Notes under the pieces: generated by a model
Told to the model about the DNA's origin: nothing
The model's database searches: none
Seen by the model: the letters and a program-made list of their open reading frames with translations, nothing else
Assembly (NCBI GenBank): GCA_036768485.1
Contig: JAVLUZ010000154.1
Coordinates: 41,757,646 to 41,821,645 of the forward strand
Direction of reading: 5' to 3'
DNA length: 64,000 bases
DNA from: Mermis nigrescens
Lineage: Eukaryota; Nematoda; Enoplea; Mermithida; Mermithidae
Shown: positions 46,740-57,415 of the stretch, piece after piece
How the letters are laid out: the number at the start of each line of letters is the position of its first letter
How positions within the stretch are numbered: position 1 is the stretch's first letter
Made by a program: the position numbers and the translations under genes

Positions 46740-49700
46740 ATGAGTTTCGTTCGGCTTTGACTAATATGGCTTTGGAGCGGGGGTTGGTTCTACCAGACCC
46801 GCTGCCACAAAATGATGACAGTCGTGTTGGCGGTTTAGACGCACTTACCGCAAAAATGATAGAGCATAAAACATCACATATAGCTACAAATCATAGTAAA
46901 CGTATAAATGACCAAGAGCTCTGGTGGGAGAACAGGTTTGATAGATTCCCTTTGGCTACCCTTCGTGTGCCAAAGAAGAGACTTCTATCCACTGTTTTAA
47001 TCACCAATGACCAAGAGTCTTTTGGGGCTATTTTGGCTTTGATTCAGCCATCAAACATGACTAATGGCACGTTATTCTTAGGCTATGATTCAGAATTTGT
47101 GAATGACAGAAAAGGCAGAACCTATAAGACCTGGGATTTGCGTTTTAAGCAGCTATGTCCCACCTATCAGGACCTCCATGGCCCATTCGTTCGCTATGTC
47201 CAAGTTGCTAGCGCGAACGGTCATGTGTTCTGCTGGGACATCGCTAAGTTCCCAAAACCTCCGTTTGGGCTTCATCAGCTGCTCGAAACGCGTCTACCGA
47301 ACGTATATATGGTCTGTTACGACCCCACGCAAGACAGACTTGCGTATTTTCATGTTTACGGTCCAACTTTCGAAGAAATTTTGGCAATTCCTGATGCCGA
47401 GATTCGAAATCAACGGCATTGGAAAGATCCGTTTAGTGCAAATTTTATCGATATTCAGCCTTTGGCGAGATCGTTTACTCGCCGTCTCCATATTACAGCG
47501 CATTCACACACTTTAAAGCGCTTGGCTGAATTTTTCTTTGACATGGCTATTGATCCTAACGCGCCTGATAATTTTGGACAGGCGTGGAGTTTACCACTAA
47601 CTCGGGATATGCAACATTATTTAGCAATGGATGCCCTGATAACTATCGATGTTTTCATATTGATAGAAGGCTGCTCGCAAAATAATCGCATTACCGACGA
47701 TAGAAAGCCTATGCCAATTTCGTTTAAAGGCGACGAATCGCACGTTAAAGCTAACGAATCGAAAACTAGACGGCGTATACCGTTGTCATCTCGCAAGCCA
47801 TCACGGGGCCAGTCGACCAGCACGGCGACTGATGTCTCCGTTGATTCCGATGGCGGAGAGTTAGTCACAGTAGAGGACTTTTATGGTCCAGCTCCGCAAC
47901 CACCAGCGGCCATAGCCGCAGCCACCACCGTTGCCTCTGTAACGGAAGCGTTGGCTCATACTAATGTTTTTGATAATCCTGATCTAAAAGTTCAAGGATC
48001 GCAGGCCGTTGCCGACTCAGTTTTGGGCCCGGCTAATGCACCTGACACCGAACCTAAGTCCAAACCAACCAGCTCAAGTACCCCAGCTTCTGCGATTTCT
48101 TCGCAAACTGATATTCCTTACGATTCTCCTATGGTTGGAATAGAACCATCTATCTCCACTGAGGACGACGATTTGTCTCCTAAACGCTTAGTGATGGCGT
48201 TATCCGACGCTGAGGCGGAAAGGCAAGCAAACTTGTCGCCACCGCGTACCACACGCGCGGCACTGGCTCGAAAAGGGGCTACTACCGTTTCGCAACCGAT
48301 TGTTTCACAATCGCTTGCGGCGGACCAGCAGGCACCCTTGGGCATCGGTTCGCTCCTACCTTTACCGACTTCTCAGCCGGATTGGGTAGAGCGTCAACCT
48401 GAACCCGACGTTATCATGACAGAAATTATAGGCTTCCCACCGCCACCACAACGCTCATTACCCGCACAGGAAATCCAACAAGCAGCGTTGTCCACGCAAA
48501 TCGCGTCCCAATCCGCGCCACAAGGCGTGTCGAGCTCAGTGGCACTTACTACTCGTTTTACGGCTCCTATGGCCATGACGGGAGTGTCGAATACTGTGGC
48601 GAATATTCAACCACAGGTTATTCAAAATCCACCGTCGAATCTAGAAGTCGCAGTACCTGCGCATATTCAAGCCATACGCGAACGCATATCCGCAGAAGAG
48701 AACGCGAGAGTTCAAAATCGCTCGCGTTATGTGCAACATTTTTTCAACATGATGGAAACCATGACGCGTGAAGCGCCGTGCTATATTGCGCCTGACGTAT
48801 TGCACGAGTTACGCTCTTATCTGGGTGAAGTCGCAGGAACGCGTCTGTACGACCAGTTGGTCGAGTGTGCCCAAGTGCACTTCGACCGGGTGTACGCAGC
48901 ACATCTGCATTACGCGGCTACGACTGACACACCCTCGCGTCCTTTAGTTTGGTCTACAATCGCACAACCTTTGGCTGATGTCGATCGTGCGCCGGCACCT
49001 CGATTTATCAGCAAAATGAGCGTTTTTAACCGATTATTTTACCCTGACCAATATTTTGTGCGCACACGGTTTTTCATTACAACCGGAATGATGCTGTACG
49101 AAGTTCCTTTACAGTATCTGGTAGTGCACCCACACCTTGACGCACCGAGTGTGGTAACTGATGGCGTTGCGCACCAGATTCTTCCAGAATTTTTACCGCA
49201 CAGAATGTCACCAGCGCCAGATCATTTAGCGCCGATCTTAATATTGACGCGTCAAATGGTCGATATTTTTGATACCTTCCGAGAGTTTCAATCGTTATAC
49301 GATTCGGAGTATCGACTCTTGACGATCTTCTCAACAATAGACGTCATGCGCGCTAAAGTGCTTTTGGAATTTTTGGACAGAAAGTTCCACTTTTATGCGT
49401 ATGCCTACGGCAATGCCGCGATAGGCTGGCGCATGGTGGAGCAGCTACGTCGTATGTTGCGCGTAGCTTTCCTTGGTGAATCTTACACACCTTCGCCAAG
49501 AGAGGCCTTCCCGGAATTCCCGGAGTTAACGAGGCGAATCGAAAGTCCAACCGTTTTACATAACATGATTTGGCAAATTCGGTTAGCAACCGATCCGCCA
49601 CTTGAAGTTCCCGTTCAATTTGACCGTTTCCGAGGTCAACAAAAATCTGTGTTTTACCTTAAACACCGAATTCAAGGTGATCTAGAGAAAATTCGAAAAG

Positions 49701-50806
49701 AGAGACGGCAGGCATCCTTGCAGGACCCAAGTGGATCCTCAGCAAGCCTTGATATGCCCGAAGTCGATCTATCTCTGGAGGCACAAATTGAAATGCGTAG
49801 AGCACGCATGACGATCGAACAACGCGATCGTGAAAATCTTGCTACAGAGATGCCAAGGCGTGCGACAAAATTACGCGCCGCCGGTTCTCTCGCTGAATCC
49901 TCAGAAGTTCGTCATATGTCGGAAGACAAACATAAGGCTAAATTGAATCGATTTTATGATACGAAATCCGAGCATACCTTGCGTCGGTTAAAGAATTTGG
50001 AAAAGCAACGAGTCAGAAGACTTGTTCAAGCTGAAGTCGCAGCTAAATTAAGAGCTCGTTTAGGCCAAAAGGGATCTAAGCGGCAAGAACCGCAGTCATC
50101 CCGGCAACGTTATGCTCAAATGCATCATCGCTCACAATCACAAGTACAACCACAGGCACAAGTAAAACCACATATACAGCAACATACACGACCGCAGACC
50201 CAACCGCGGCAGCAGCAATTCACGGAATCGCGTCAGCGTTCCGAGGCATATTCACAGGCCGATGCTGGTCATCTGTTGCGCCCGCGACAGCAGCAGCCTT
50301 ATGAATATTGCCGTCAGCCACAGTCAAACCGCGGAACTCATCCGGGCCGGTCACAATCCCTTCAACGTCCGCAATGGGATCAATCGTATCGTTCACCGTT
50401 GGAACAAGATCAATCAGCCACCGGGGTCTATCAACCACAACCTCGACCGGGTCCACTATTGCCTAAACCGTGGCCTGTTACGCAATCACAACAGCGTCCA
50501 CGCGAATCTTCACGTGAACAAACGTTTGGTTTTACTCCGGAGCAATTATTCACTCCGGTGCAATCTATACCGCGTCGTTACGCGGACGACTACGAGGACG
50601 ACGACAATTACGAGGACGACGATCGACCAGTCGATCCACATCGACGCTTACGCCAACATATGTACGGGCGTAGGCAATCGCCATACCAGTATCGCGAGCG
50701 TTCGAATACGCGTCGCGAACCTGAATCGGATCGTGATTATTTTCAACGTCAACGACGTCGCGGAAAACCGCGTGGCTCGAAGGCCTATTATCAGGATCAA
50801 TATTAA
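46649..50806 (+). CDS. Retroelement ORF3 with DEDDy 3'-5' exonuclease domain
   Basis: An intact 1385-codon ORF occupying the env position. Residues ~140-340 read as an RNase D/EXD/WRN-type exonuclease. Exo I is LGYDSEF (D147, E149). After VQVASANGHVFCWDI comes Exo II with D229 (TQDRLAYFHVYG), then D268 (NFIDIQPLA), HTLKRLAEFFF, and Exo III Y324-x3-D328 (PLTRDMQHYLAMDAL). The four acidic residues and the Tyr are all present. Residues ~350-690 are Pro/Ser/Thr/Gln-rich and probably disordered. Residues ~700-1040 form an unrecognised, probably globular, aromatic-rich domain. The rest is Gln/Arg/Pro-rich with an acidic patch and a basic end (RRRGKPRGSK). There is no signal peptide or membrane anchor, so it is not an envelope protein. 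The biological substrate is unknown. Confidence 0.8.
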   Translation: MAAEGTPNKEALLEAAGRRFKFEGRDPASLDEFRSALTNMALERGLVLPDPLPQNDDSRVGGLDALTAKMIEHKTSHIATNHSKRINDQELWWENRFDRFPLATLRVPKKRLLSTVLITNDQESFGAILALIQPSNMTNGTLFLGYDSEFVNDRKGRTYKTWDLRFKQLCPTYQDLHGPFVRYVQVASANGHVFCWDIAKFPKPPFGLHQLLETRLPNVYMVCYDPTQDRLAYFHVYGPTFEEILAIPDAEIRNQRHWKDPFSANFIDIQPLARSFTRRLHITAHSHTLKRLAEFFFDMAIDPNAPDNFGQAWSLPLTRDMQHYLAMDALITIDVFILIEGCSQNNRITDDRKPMPISFKGDESHVKANESKTRRRIPLSSRKPSRGQSTSTATDVSVDSDGGELVTVEDFYGPAPQPPAAIAAATTVASVTEALAHTNVFDNPDLKVQGSQAVADSVLGPANAPDTEPKSKPTSSSTPASAISSQTDIPYDSPMVGIEPSISTEDDDLSPKRLVMALSDAEAERQANLSPPRTTRAALARKGATTVSQPIVSQSLAADQQAPLGIGSLLPLPTSQPDWVERQPEPDVIMTEIIGFPPPPQRSLPAQEIQQAALSTQIASQSAPQGVSSSVALTTRFTAPMAMTGVSNTVANIQPQVIQNPPSNLEVAVPAHIQAIRERISAEENARVQNRSRYVQHFFNMMETMTREAPCYIAPDVLHELRSYLGEVAGTRLYDQLVECAQVHFDRVYAAHLHYAATTDTPSRPLVWSTIAQPLADVDRAPAPRFISKMSVFNRLFYPDQYFVRTRFFITTGMMLYEVPLQYLVVHPHLDAPSVVTDGVAHQILPEFLPHRMSPAPDHLAPILILTRQMVDIFDTFREFQSLYDSEYRLLTIFSTIDVMRAKVLLEFLDRKFHFYAYAYGNAAIGWRMVEQLRRMLRVAFLGESYTPSPREAFPEFPELTRRIESPTVLHNMIWQIRLATDPPLEVPVQFDRFRGQQKSVFYLKHRIQGDLEKIRKERRQASLQDPSGSSASLDMPEVDLSLEAQIEMRRARMTIEQRDRENLATEMPRRATKLRAAGSLAESSEVRHMSEDKHKAKLNRFYDTKSEHTLRRLKNLEKQRVRRLVQAEVAAKLRARLGQKGSKRQEPQSSRQRYAQMHHRSQSQVQPQAQVKPHIQQHTRPQTQPRQQQFTESRQRSEAYSQADAGHLLRPRQQQPYEYCRQPQSNRGTHPGRSQSLQRPQWDQSYRSPLEQDQSATGVYQPQPRPGPLLPKPWPVTQSQQRPRESSREQTFGFTPEQLFTPVQSIPRRYADDYEDDDNYEDDDRPVDPHRRLRQHMYGRRQSPYQYRERSNTRREPESDRDYFQRQRRRGKPRGSKAYYQDQY

Positions 50807-51607
50807 TTCATAAGTTCGACGTACAGAACTTTTTGGAACTCTGCGAACGGCGTCGAATTCGACCAGCAGCTTTTTTGTCATTTTTCGTTTTTTGTCCTGA
50901 TGTGGATTCCAGGACTTCACGTATCGTTTATTTTCTGTGTAATTTTTCTCTTGTCATTTTTTCTCTTGCTGTAAAAATTTTTCTTTGACGGTGCTCTTAT
51001 TTTTCCCAGTTATCTCGCATAATTTGCCATTTTTCGTTTTTATCATTACCTCTTGTTTTAATTCGTCAGTGTCTTTAATTTTGCTCAGCATAATTTTGCC
51101 TAATCATTCCGTGTCTTAATTTTTCTTTTTGCTCAAATAGCGGTGTTACTATTATGGTATCTTAACTCTTTAACGGACAAGGGGTTAATTTACACCCAAT
51201 CTTAAAACTTTTTCAATTCAAAAATTTTTCTCATTACCCGGGGACTGAAGGAGGCTAATTGGGCAGCGAGATCGAATATTATGCAATGCTGTCCAAGACC
51301 GGAGTTCATCATTACTCGGGCAACAATATAGTTATACCTAGCGCCATTGAGAGTGTTGCTCGAGAGTTTCCTGAGTGCGAACGAGGTCATGCGTTGACCG
51401 TTATTTGTTATCGCTATTTGTTATTTTTTTGTTCTTTTATTTTCGTTTTTCACGTTTGCTCAGGATGAGGCGTTGCGGACGCCAGAGTAGAGGCGTTGCG
51501 AACGCCAGAGTGCCGAGTTATAGAAGCGTTGCAGACGCTAGCGTTGATGGTTTACCCCCGAAAAAATTCTCCACTTCGTTTCAAATTTTTTTCTATACGT
51601 GGGGGAG
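50807..51607 (+). other. Retroelement 3' region and polypurine tract
   Basis: Non-coding, T-rich region between the ORF3 stop and LTR2. It ends in a purine-rich GTGGGGGAG at 51599-51607 directly before TGTAAC, the expected plus-strand primer. Short direct repeats of GGCGTTGCGGACGCCAGAG type lie at 51471-51545 and also in the second copy. Confidence 0.7.
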
Positions 51608-52647
51608 TGTAACTGCGAGAGTTACACGTATAGGCGAACTTGCCTTAGCAGTTCGCGGTAGCCATCACATAGCCAATACTAGTAGCTATCTACGATAGTG
51701 CACTGTGGGCTATGCCTTCGGTCTTCCCACTTTTTCCCCAATTTTCAATAATAAAAAACAATAAGATACTTGTCCGGTAGCATAGAGTTAAGTGTATGAT
51801 AATAGTAATTGTTTCATGCATACCGCTTGTGTAATCGATAACATTCGATCTGAGATAAAAGTGTATCAGTATTACGTTAATTTGATCTTTGTTTATTTTA
51901 CTGTAATGGTCTCTTGAGGCCAATGTAGTTAGTGTTGTTGGCAGTCTTGTTGGCCACCGTACGATTGTATAGTCGCGTACGTTTTCGTTTTTCTTTTGCA
52001 TTATTTTGTTGTCCGGCTATAGGCCGTGGATTCTTCGTTCGAAATAAATTAGAGAAAACCTACCCAGGGGTTTTTGGATATACCGAGGGTTAGGTCGGCT
52101 ATTCCCACGTCGAGGATATCGACTCATCAGAGTGGACGGATAGGTAAATCCCATATGTTTGCTTATTCTATTTGGAAATCTTAATTCTTTTCTCAAACCA
52201 AAAATTGATCAAAAATATTATCTAATCTTTAAGGATGATTGATCAGAGTAGAGCTCGTTGTTGTTGTTTTCATAGTCTATTGTGCTACACGTATTAGGAA
52301 CCAAAAACATTTCGGATCAGGCACTGATTAGAAAATAAGTTAAATATTCAACTTGAGCTTTGAGATAGGTCAACTGACCTCCGCGGCAAATTCCGAGATT
52401 AGGTAGGTAGCCTTAGGTCTTAGGGCGTAGCTGCTGAGATCACCCGACCAGAAGCAGCCAGCAATATTAGGGCTGAGGGGATCGAAGCCGTAAGGTCTGT
52501 AAGGGTCCAAAGATCGAAAGCTATCCAGGGCTGCGCGATCGGGGCCAGCGCTAAGTGCAGACTTAAGTACCTACGTACCTAAGTAACTCTCGAAGGCAAA
52601 TACACCCGTCCTATGTCGATTCATGTATACATAGGGCGGCTCTGTAT
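51608..52647 (+). repeat. LTR2, lacking its last bases
   Basis: Nearly identical to LTR1 (about five differences by eye). It runs to ...GGCTCTGTA at 52647, where the expected TTTACA end is missing and sequence homologous to the middle of ORF3 begins. It is shared between the complete copy and the partial second copy. Confidence 0.9.
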
Positions 52648-54854
52648 AATATACAAACCACAGGAATATTCAAAATATTCCGTCAAATTTAGAAGTTGCA
52701 GTCCCTGCGCATTTACAAGCCATTTGTGAGCGCGTATCTGCAGAAGAAAGCTCGCGAGTCCAGAATCGTTCGCGTTATGTTCAACATTTCTTTAATATGA
52801 TGGAAACGATGACGCGTGAAGCGCCATGCTACATTGTCCCTGACGTTTTGCACGACTTGCGCTCATACTTAGGTGAAGTCGCAGGAACGCGCTTGTACGA
52901 CCAGTTGGTCGAAATTGCCCAAGTGCATTTTGATCGGGTGTACGCAGCACATTTGCATTACGCGTCCACGACTGACACACCTTCGCGTCCCATAGTCTGG
53001 ACTACAATTGCACAGCCTTTGACTGATGTCGATTGTGCGCCTGCACCTCAATTTATCAGCGAAATGAGCGTTTTTAACCGATTATTTTATCCTGACCAAT
53101 TTTTTGTGCGCAACCGGTTTTTTATCACAACCGGAATGATGCTGTACAAAGTTCCGTTACAGTATTTGGTAGTTCACCAACACCTCAAACCACCGAGTGT
53201 GGTGATTGATGGAATTGCGCACCAGATTCGACCTGAGTTCTTGCCGCACCGAATGAGCCCGGCGCCTGATCATTTAGCGCCGATATTAATATTGACGCGC
53301 CAAATGGTCGATATTTTTGATACCTTCCGAGAATTTCAATCTGAATACGAATCGGAGTATCGATTTTTGACAATCTTCTCAACGATAGACATCATGCACG
53401 CTAGAGTGCTGTTGGAATTTTTGGACAGAAAGTTCCACTTTTATGCGTATGCTTACGGCCATGCTGCGATAGGCTGGCGCATGGTGGAACAGCTACGTCG
53501 TATGTTGCGCGTAGCTTTCCTTGGCGAATCATACACACCTTCGCCAAGTGAGGCTTTCCCGGAATTCCCGGAATTGACCAGGCGAATCGAAAATCCAACC
53601 GTTTTGCACAATATGATTCGCCAAATTCGGTTAGCAACCGATCCGGCACTTGAAGTACCGGTTCAATTTGACCGTTTTCGAGGTCGCCAAAAATCCGTCT
53701 TTTACCTTAAACACCGTATTGAAGGCGAATTGGAGAAAATCCGTAAAGAGAGACGACAGGCATCCTCGCAAGATCCTAGTGGGTCCTCGGCGAGCCTTGA
53801 AATGCCCGAAGTCGATCTATCTCTGGATGCTCAAATTGAAATGCGTAGAGCCCGCATGATGATCAAACAACGCGATCGTGCAAATCTTGCTTCTGAGATG
53901 CCCAGGCGTGCGTCAAAATTACGCGCCGCCGGCTCTCTCGCTGAAACCTCAGGCGTTCTCCACATGTCTGAGGATGAGCATAAGGAAAGATTGAACAGAT
54001 TTTATGACACGAAATCCGAGCATACTTTGCGTCGGTTGAAAAATCTGGAGAAAGAACGAGTTAAAAGACTTGTTTGCGCTGAAGTCGCAGCAAAATTAAG
54101 AGCTCGTTTAGGCAAAAGGGGATCTGGGCGGCAAGAACCGCAATCATCCCGGCAACGATATGCACAAATGCATCATCGCTCACAATCACAGGTACAACCA
54201 CAGGCACCAGTAAAACCACACGTACAAACACACACACGACCGCAGACCCAACCGCGGCAGCAGCAATTTACGGAATCGCGTCAGCGTTCCGAGGCATATT
54301 CACAGGCCGATGCTGGTCATCTGTTGCGCCCGCAACAGCAGCAGCCTTATGAATATCGCCGTCAGCCACAGTCGAACCGCGGAGCTCATCAGGGCCGGTC
54401 GCAATCCCGTCAACGACCGCAATGGGATCAATCGTATCGTTCACCGTTGGAGCAAGATCAATCAGCCATCGGGGTCTATCAACCACAACCTCGACCGGGT
54501 CCACTATTGCCCAAACCGTGGCCTGTTACGCAATCACAACAGCGTCCACGCGACACTTCACGCGAACAATTGTTTGGTTTTACACCGGAACAATTATTCA
54601 CTCCGGTGCCACCCACACCGCGTCGTTACGCAGATGACTACGAGGAAGACGACGACGATGAGGACGATAATCGACCAGTTGACCCACATCAATGCTTACG
54701 CCAACATATGTACGGGCGTAGGCATTCGCCATACCAGTATCGCGAGCGTTCAAATACGCGTCGCGAACCTGAATCGGATCGTGATTATTTTCAACGTCAA
54801 CGACGTCGTGGAAAACCACGTGGCTCGAAGGCCAATTATCAGGATCGCTATTAA
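52648..54854 (+). pseudogene. Second ORF3 copy, 5'-truncated
   Basis: Homologous to the C-terminal half of ORF3 (from about 48602 onward). It is open from the LTR2 junction to 54854; the first internal ATG is at 52797, leaving 685 codons. It retains the globular domain (MMETMTREAPCYI..., ILTRQMVDIFDTFREFQ) and the basic tail, but the exonuclease domain is absent. Amino-acid differences are scattered (roughly one in ten). Both copies stay open, so the domain appears under coding constraint or the copies are recent. Confidence 0.85.
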
Positions 54855-55643
54855 TTTACAAGTTCGACGTACAGAACTTTTGGAACTCTGCGTTAGGCGT
54901 CGAATTCGACCAGCAGCTTTTTCGTCATTTTTCGTTTTTCGTCCTGATGTGGATCCCAGGACATCACGTATCGTTTATTTTCTGTGTAATTTTTCTCTTG
55001 TCATTTTTTTCTTGCTGTAAATTTTTCTCTGACGGTGCTCTTATTTTCCCCGTTATCTCGCATAATTTGCCATTTTTCGTTTTTAATCGTTACCTCGTGT
55101 TTTAACTCGTCAGTGTCTTTAATTTTTGCTCAGCATAATTTTGCCTTATCATTCCGTGTCTTAATTTTTGCTCAATAGCGGTGTTACTATTATGGTATCT
55201 TAACTCTTTAACGGACAAGGGGTTAATTTATACCCAATCTTAAAACCTTTTCAATTCAAAATTTTTCTCATTACCCGGGGACTGAAGGAGGCTAATTGGG
55301 CAGCGAGATCGAATATTATGCTATGCTGTCCAAGACTGGAGTTCATCATTACTCGGGCAACAATATAGTTATACCTAGCGCCATTCAGAGTGTTGCTCGA
55401 GAGGTTCCTGAGTGCGAACGAGGTCATGCGTTGACCGTTATTTGTTATCGCTATTTGTTATTTTTTCGTTCTTTTATTTTCGTTTTTCACGTTTGCTCAG
55501 GATGAGGCGTTGCGGACGCCAGAGTAGAGGCGTTGCAAACGCCGGAGTGCCGAGTTGTAGAAGCGTTGCAGACGCTAGTGTTGATGGTGTACCCCCGAAA
55601 AATTCTCCACTTCGTGTCAAATTTTTTTCTATATGTGGGGGAG
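54855..55643 (+). other. 3' region of the second retroelement copy
   Basis: Homologous to 50807-51607, with small indels. It ends in the same purine tract ATGTGGGGGAG before LTR3. Confidence 0.8.
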
Positions 55644-56852
55644 TGTAACTACGAGAGTTACACGTTTGGCGAACTTGCCTTAGCAGTTCGCGGTAGCCAC
55701 TCACATAGCCAATACTAGTAGCTATCTACGATAGTGTACTGTGGGCTATGCCTTCGGTCTTCCCACTTTTTCCCAATTTTCAATAATAAAAAACAATAAG
55801 ATACTTGTCCGGTAACATAGAGTTAAGTATATGATAATAGTAATTGTTTAATGCATACCGCTCGTATTAGCTTAGAATAATTGATCTGAGATAAAAGTGT
55901 TCCAGTATTACGTTAATTTGACGTTTGTTTATTTTACTGTAATGGTCCCTTGAGGCCAGTGTAGTTAGAGTTGTTGGCATTCTTGTTGGCAATCGTACGA
56001 GTGTATAGTTGCGTACGTTTTGTTTTTCTTTTGCATTATTTTTGTTGTCCGGCAGTTAGGCCGTGTATTCAGCGTTTGAAATAAATTGGAGAAAACCTAC
56101 CCAGGGGTTTCGGATATACCGAGGGTAAGGTCGGAAATTCCCACGTCGAGGACTTCGACTCTTCTGAGTGGACGGATAGGTAAATTCCATATGATTGCTT
56201 ATTTTGTTCGAAAACCTTAATTCTTTTCTCAAACCCAAAATTGATTAAAAATATTATTTAATCTTTAAGGATGATTGATCAGTATAGAGCTCGTTGTTGT
56301 TGTTTTCTAAGTCTATTGTGCTACACATATTAGGAACCAAAAACATTTCGGATCGAGCCTAACCAGAAAATAAGTTAAATAATCAACTTGAGGTTTGAGA
56401 TAGGTCAACTGACCTCCGCGGCAATTCCGAGATTAGGTAGGTAGCCTTAGGTCTTAGGGCGTAGCTGCTGAGATCACCCGACCAGAAGCGGTCAGCAAAT
56501 TAGGACCGAGGGGATCGAAGCCGTAAGGTTTGTGAGGGTCCAAGGATCGAAGCGATCCCAGGCTAAGCGATCGGGGCCAGCGCTAAGTGCAGATCTAAGT
56601 ACCTACGTACCTACTATTGTCTGTTTCACTCAACTCGGTCATAATTTTGAATTTATCTCTGACAATAAGCTGACAGATTGTGATTATAGCATTGATCTGA
56701 TATATAATTATCGTAACCCTCGGCTTACCGCCGATAAAAATTCTTGAAATTTATGCACGAAGTTATGTGAAAGAGACTATAAGTAAGTCTCGAAGGCAAA
56801 TACATTCGGTTCCTACGTCGATTCTGTAGACGCTAGGGGCCATGTATTTACA
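55644..56852 (+). repeat. LTR3, more diverged, with MITE insertion
   Basis: Starts TGTAACTACGAGAGTTACAC and ends CATGTATTTACA (TG...CA). It is clearly more diverged from LTR1 and LTR2 than they are from each other. It contains a 166-bp MITE (56614-56779) in a TA target within the 3' part. The right flank is a LINE RT fragment. Confidence 0.9.
56614..56779. repeat. MITE M, copy 1 (TA target), in LTR3
   Basis: The ends CTATTGTCTGTTTCACTCAA and (reverse complement) TAGTCTCTTTCACATAACTT are inverted repeats flanked by TA (56612-56613 and 56780-56781). Comparison with LTR1 shows the clean empty site CCTAAGTAA. Tc1/mariner-type by target. Confidence 0.88.
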
Positions 56853-56879
56853 TGAAGTATTTGATGATTACAGGAAAGA

Positions 56880-57415
56880 TTAAATATTTTAAGGTCATCC
56901 GCGGACATAAAAGTCGAACTTGACAAGTTATAAGATATCATTTATAAAAATCAAAAACAACGTAGGTCCAAGAATGGACCCTTCAATAACTCCACTTGTA
57001 ACAGTGGCATAATCTGAAAAACACTGATTAACGCGAACACACTCAATACAATAGAAAAGCCTTTAACCAATCAAACAGGCGTTGTTTAATACCGTAACTA
57101 TAGTCTGTTTCACATAACTTCGTGCACAAATTCTAAGAATTTTCAAGGACTGTAAGCCGGGGGTTACGAATTACGATACTTATACATCAGATCAATGCTA
57201 TAATCGCAATCTGTCAGCTTATTGTCGATGATTTTAAAATTTATGACCGAAGTTGTGTGAAACAGACTATAGTTAATTTAACAAGTTTAGATTTATCGAA
57301 TTTAATGCTTCAGCGCGGTTTCCTTACATTCCAGTAATTTAACCCAAGAATATTTACTATTTAATAATTGCAAGATTTATTTTTTGGAAACCATATTGAA
57401 AAGGTGATATTAAAT
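56880..57415 (-). pseudogene. LINE reverse transcriptase fragment
   Basis: The minus strand reads broken RT motifs in order: SPFQYGF (57395 region), [42 protein letters not shown], and a SADDLKIF box near 56905. MITE M2 interrupts it between NLLN and YGIK. It is a CR1/Jockey-like fragment of a different LINE from the one at 10.3-17.4 kb. It directly follows LTR3. Confidence 0.75.
57097..57272. repeat. MITE M, copy 2, in the RT fragment
   Basis: The ends CTATAGTCTGTTTCACATAA and (reverse complement) CTATAGTCTGTTTCACACAA are near-perfect inverted repeats, in opposite orientation to copy 1. The internal part shares ATTGATCTGATATATAATTATCG-type sequence with copy 1. It interrupts the LINE RT reading. 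Confidence 0.85.

Larger units (their letters stand above)
34427..52647 (+). mobile_element. Ty3/Gypsy LTR retrotransposon with extra ORF3
   Basis: The order is LTR1, long leader, gag, protease, reverse transcriptase, RNase H, integrase, ORF3, LTR2. The RT-RNaseH-integrase order and the sequence motifs place it in Ty3/Gypsy (Metaviridae). Gag and pol are separated by a 3862-bp insertion, and at least four single-base frame breaks occur in gag/pol, so it is not autonomous as assembled. ORF3 is intact. LTR2 is followed directly by a partial internal region of a second copy and LTR3. The flanks of LTR1 and LTR3 show no shared target duplication. Confidence 0.9.

Noticed and set aside
46649..50806. 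ORF3 as an envelope gene
   Set aside because: No signal peptide, no membrane anchor and no furin-type site seen; instead a DEDDy exonuclease signature and low-complexity basic tail.
50262..50813. 183-codon plus-strand ORF overlapping the end of ORF3 (and 54310-55020 in the second copy)
   Set aside because: Shadow frame of the repetitive Gln/Arg/Pro-rich ORF3 tail; no domain and poor start context.
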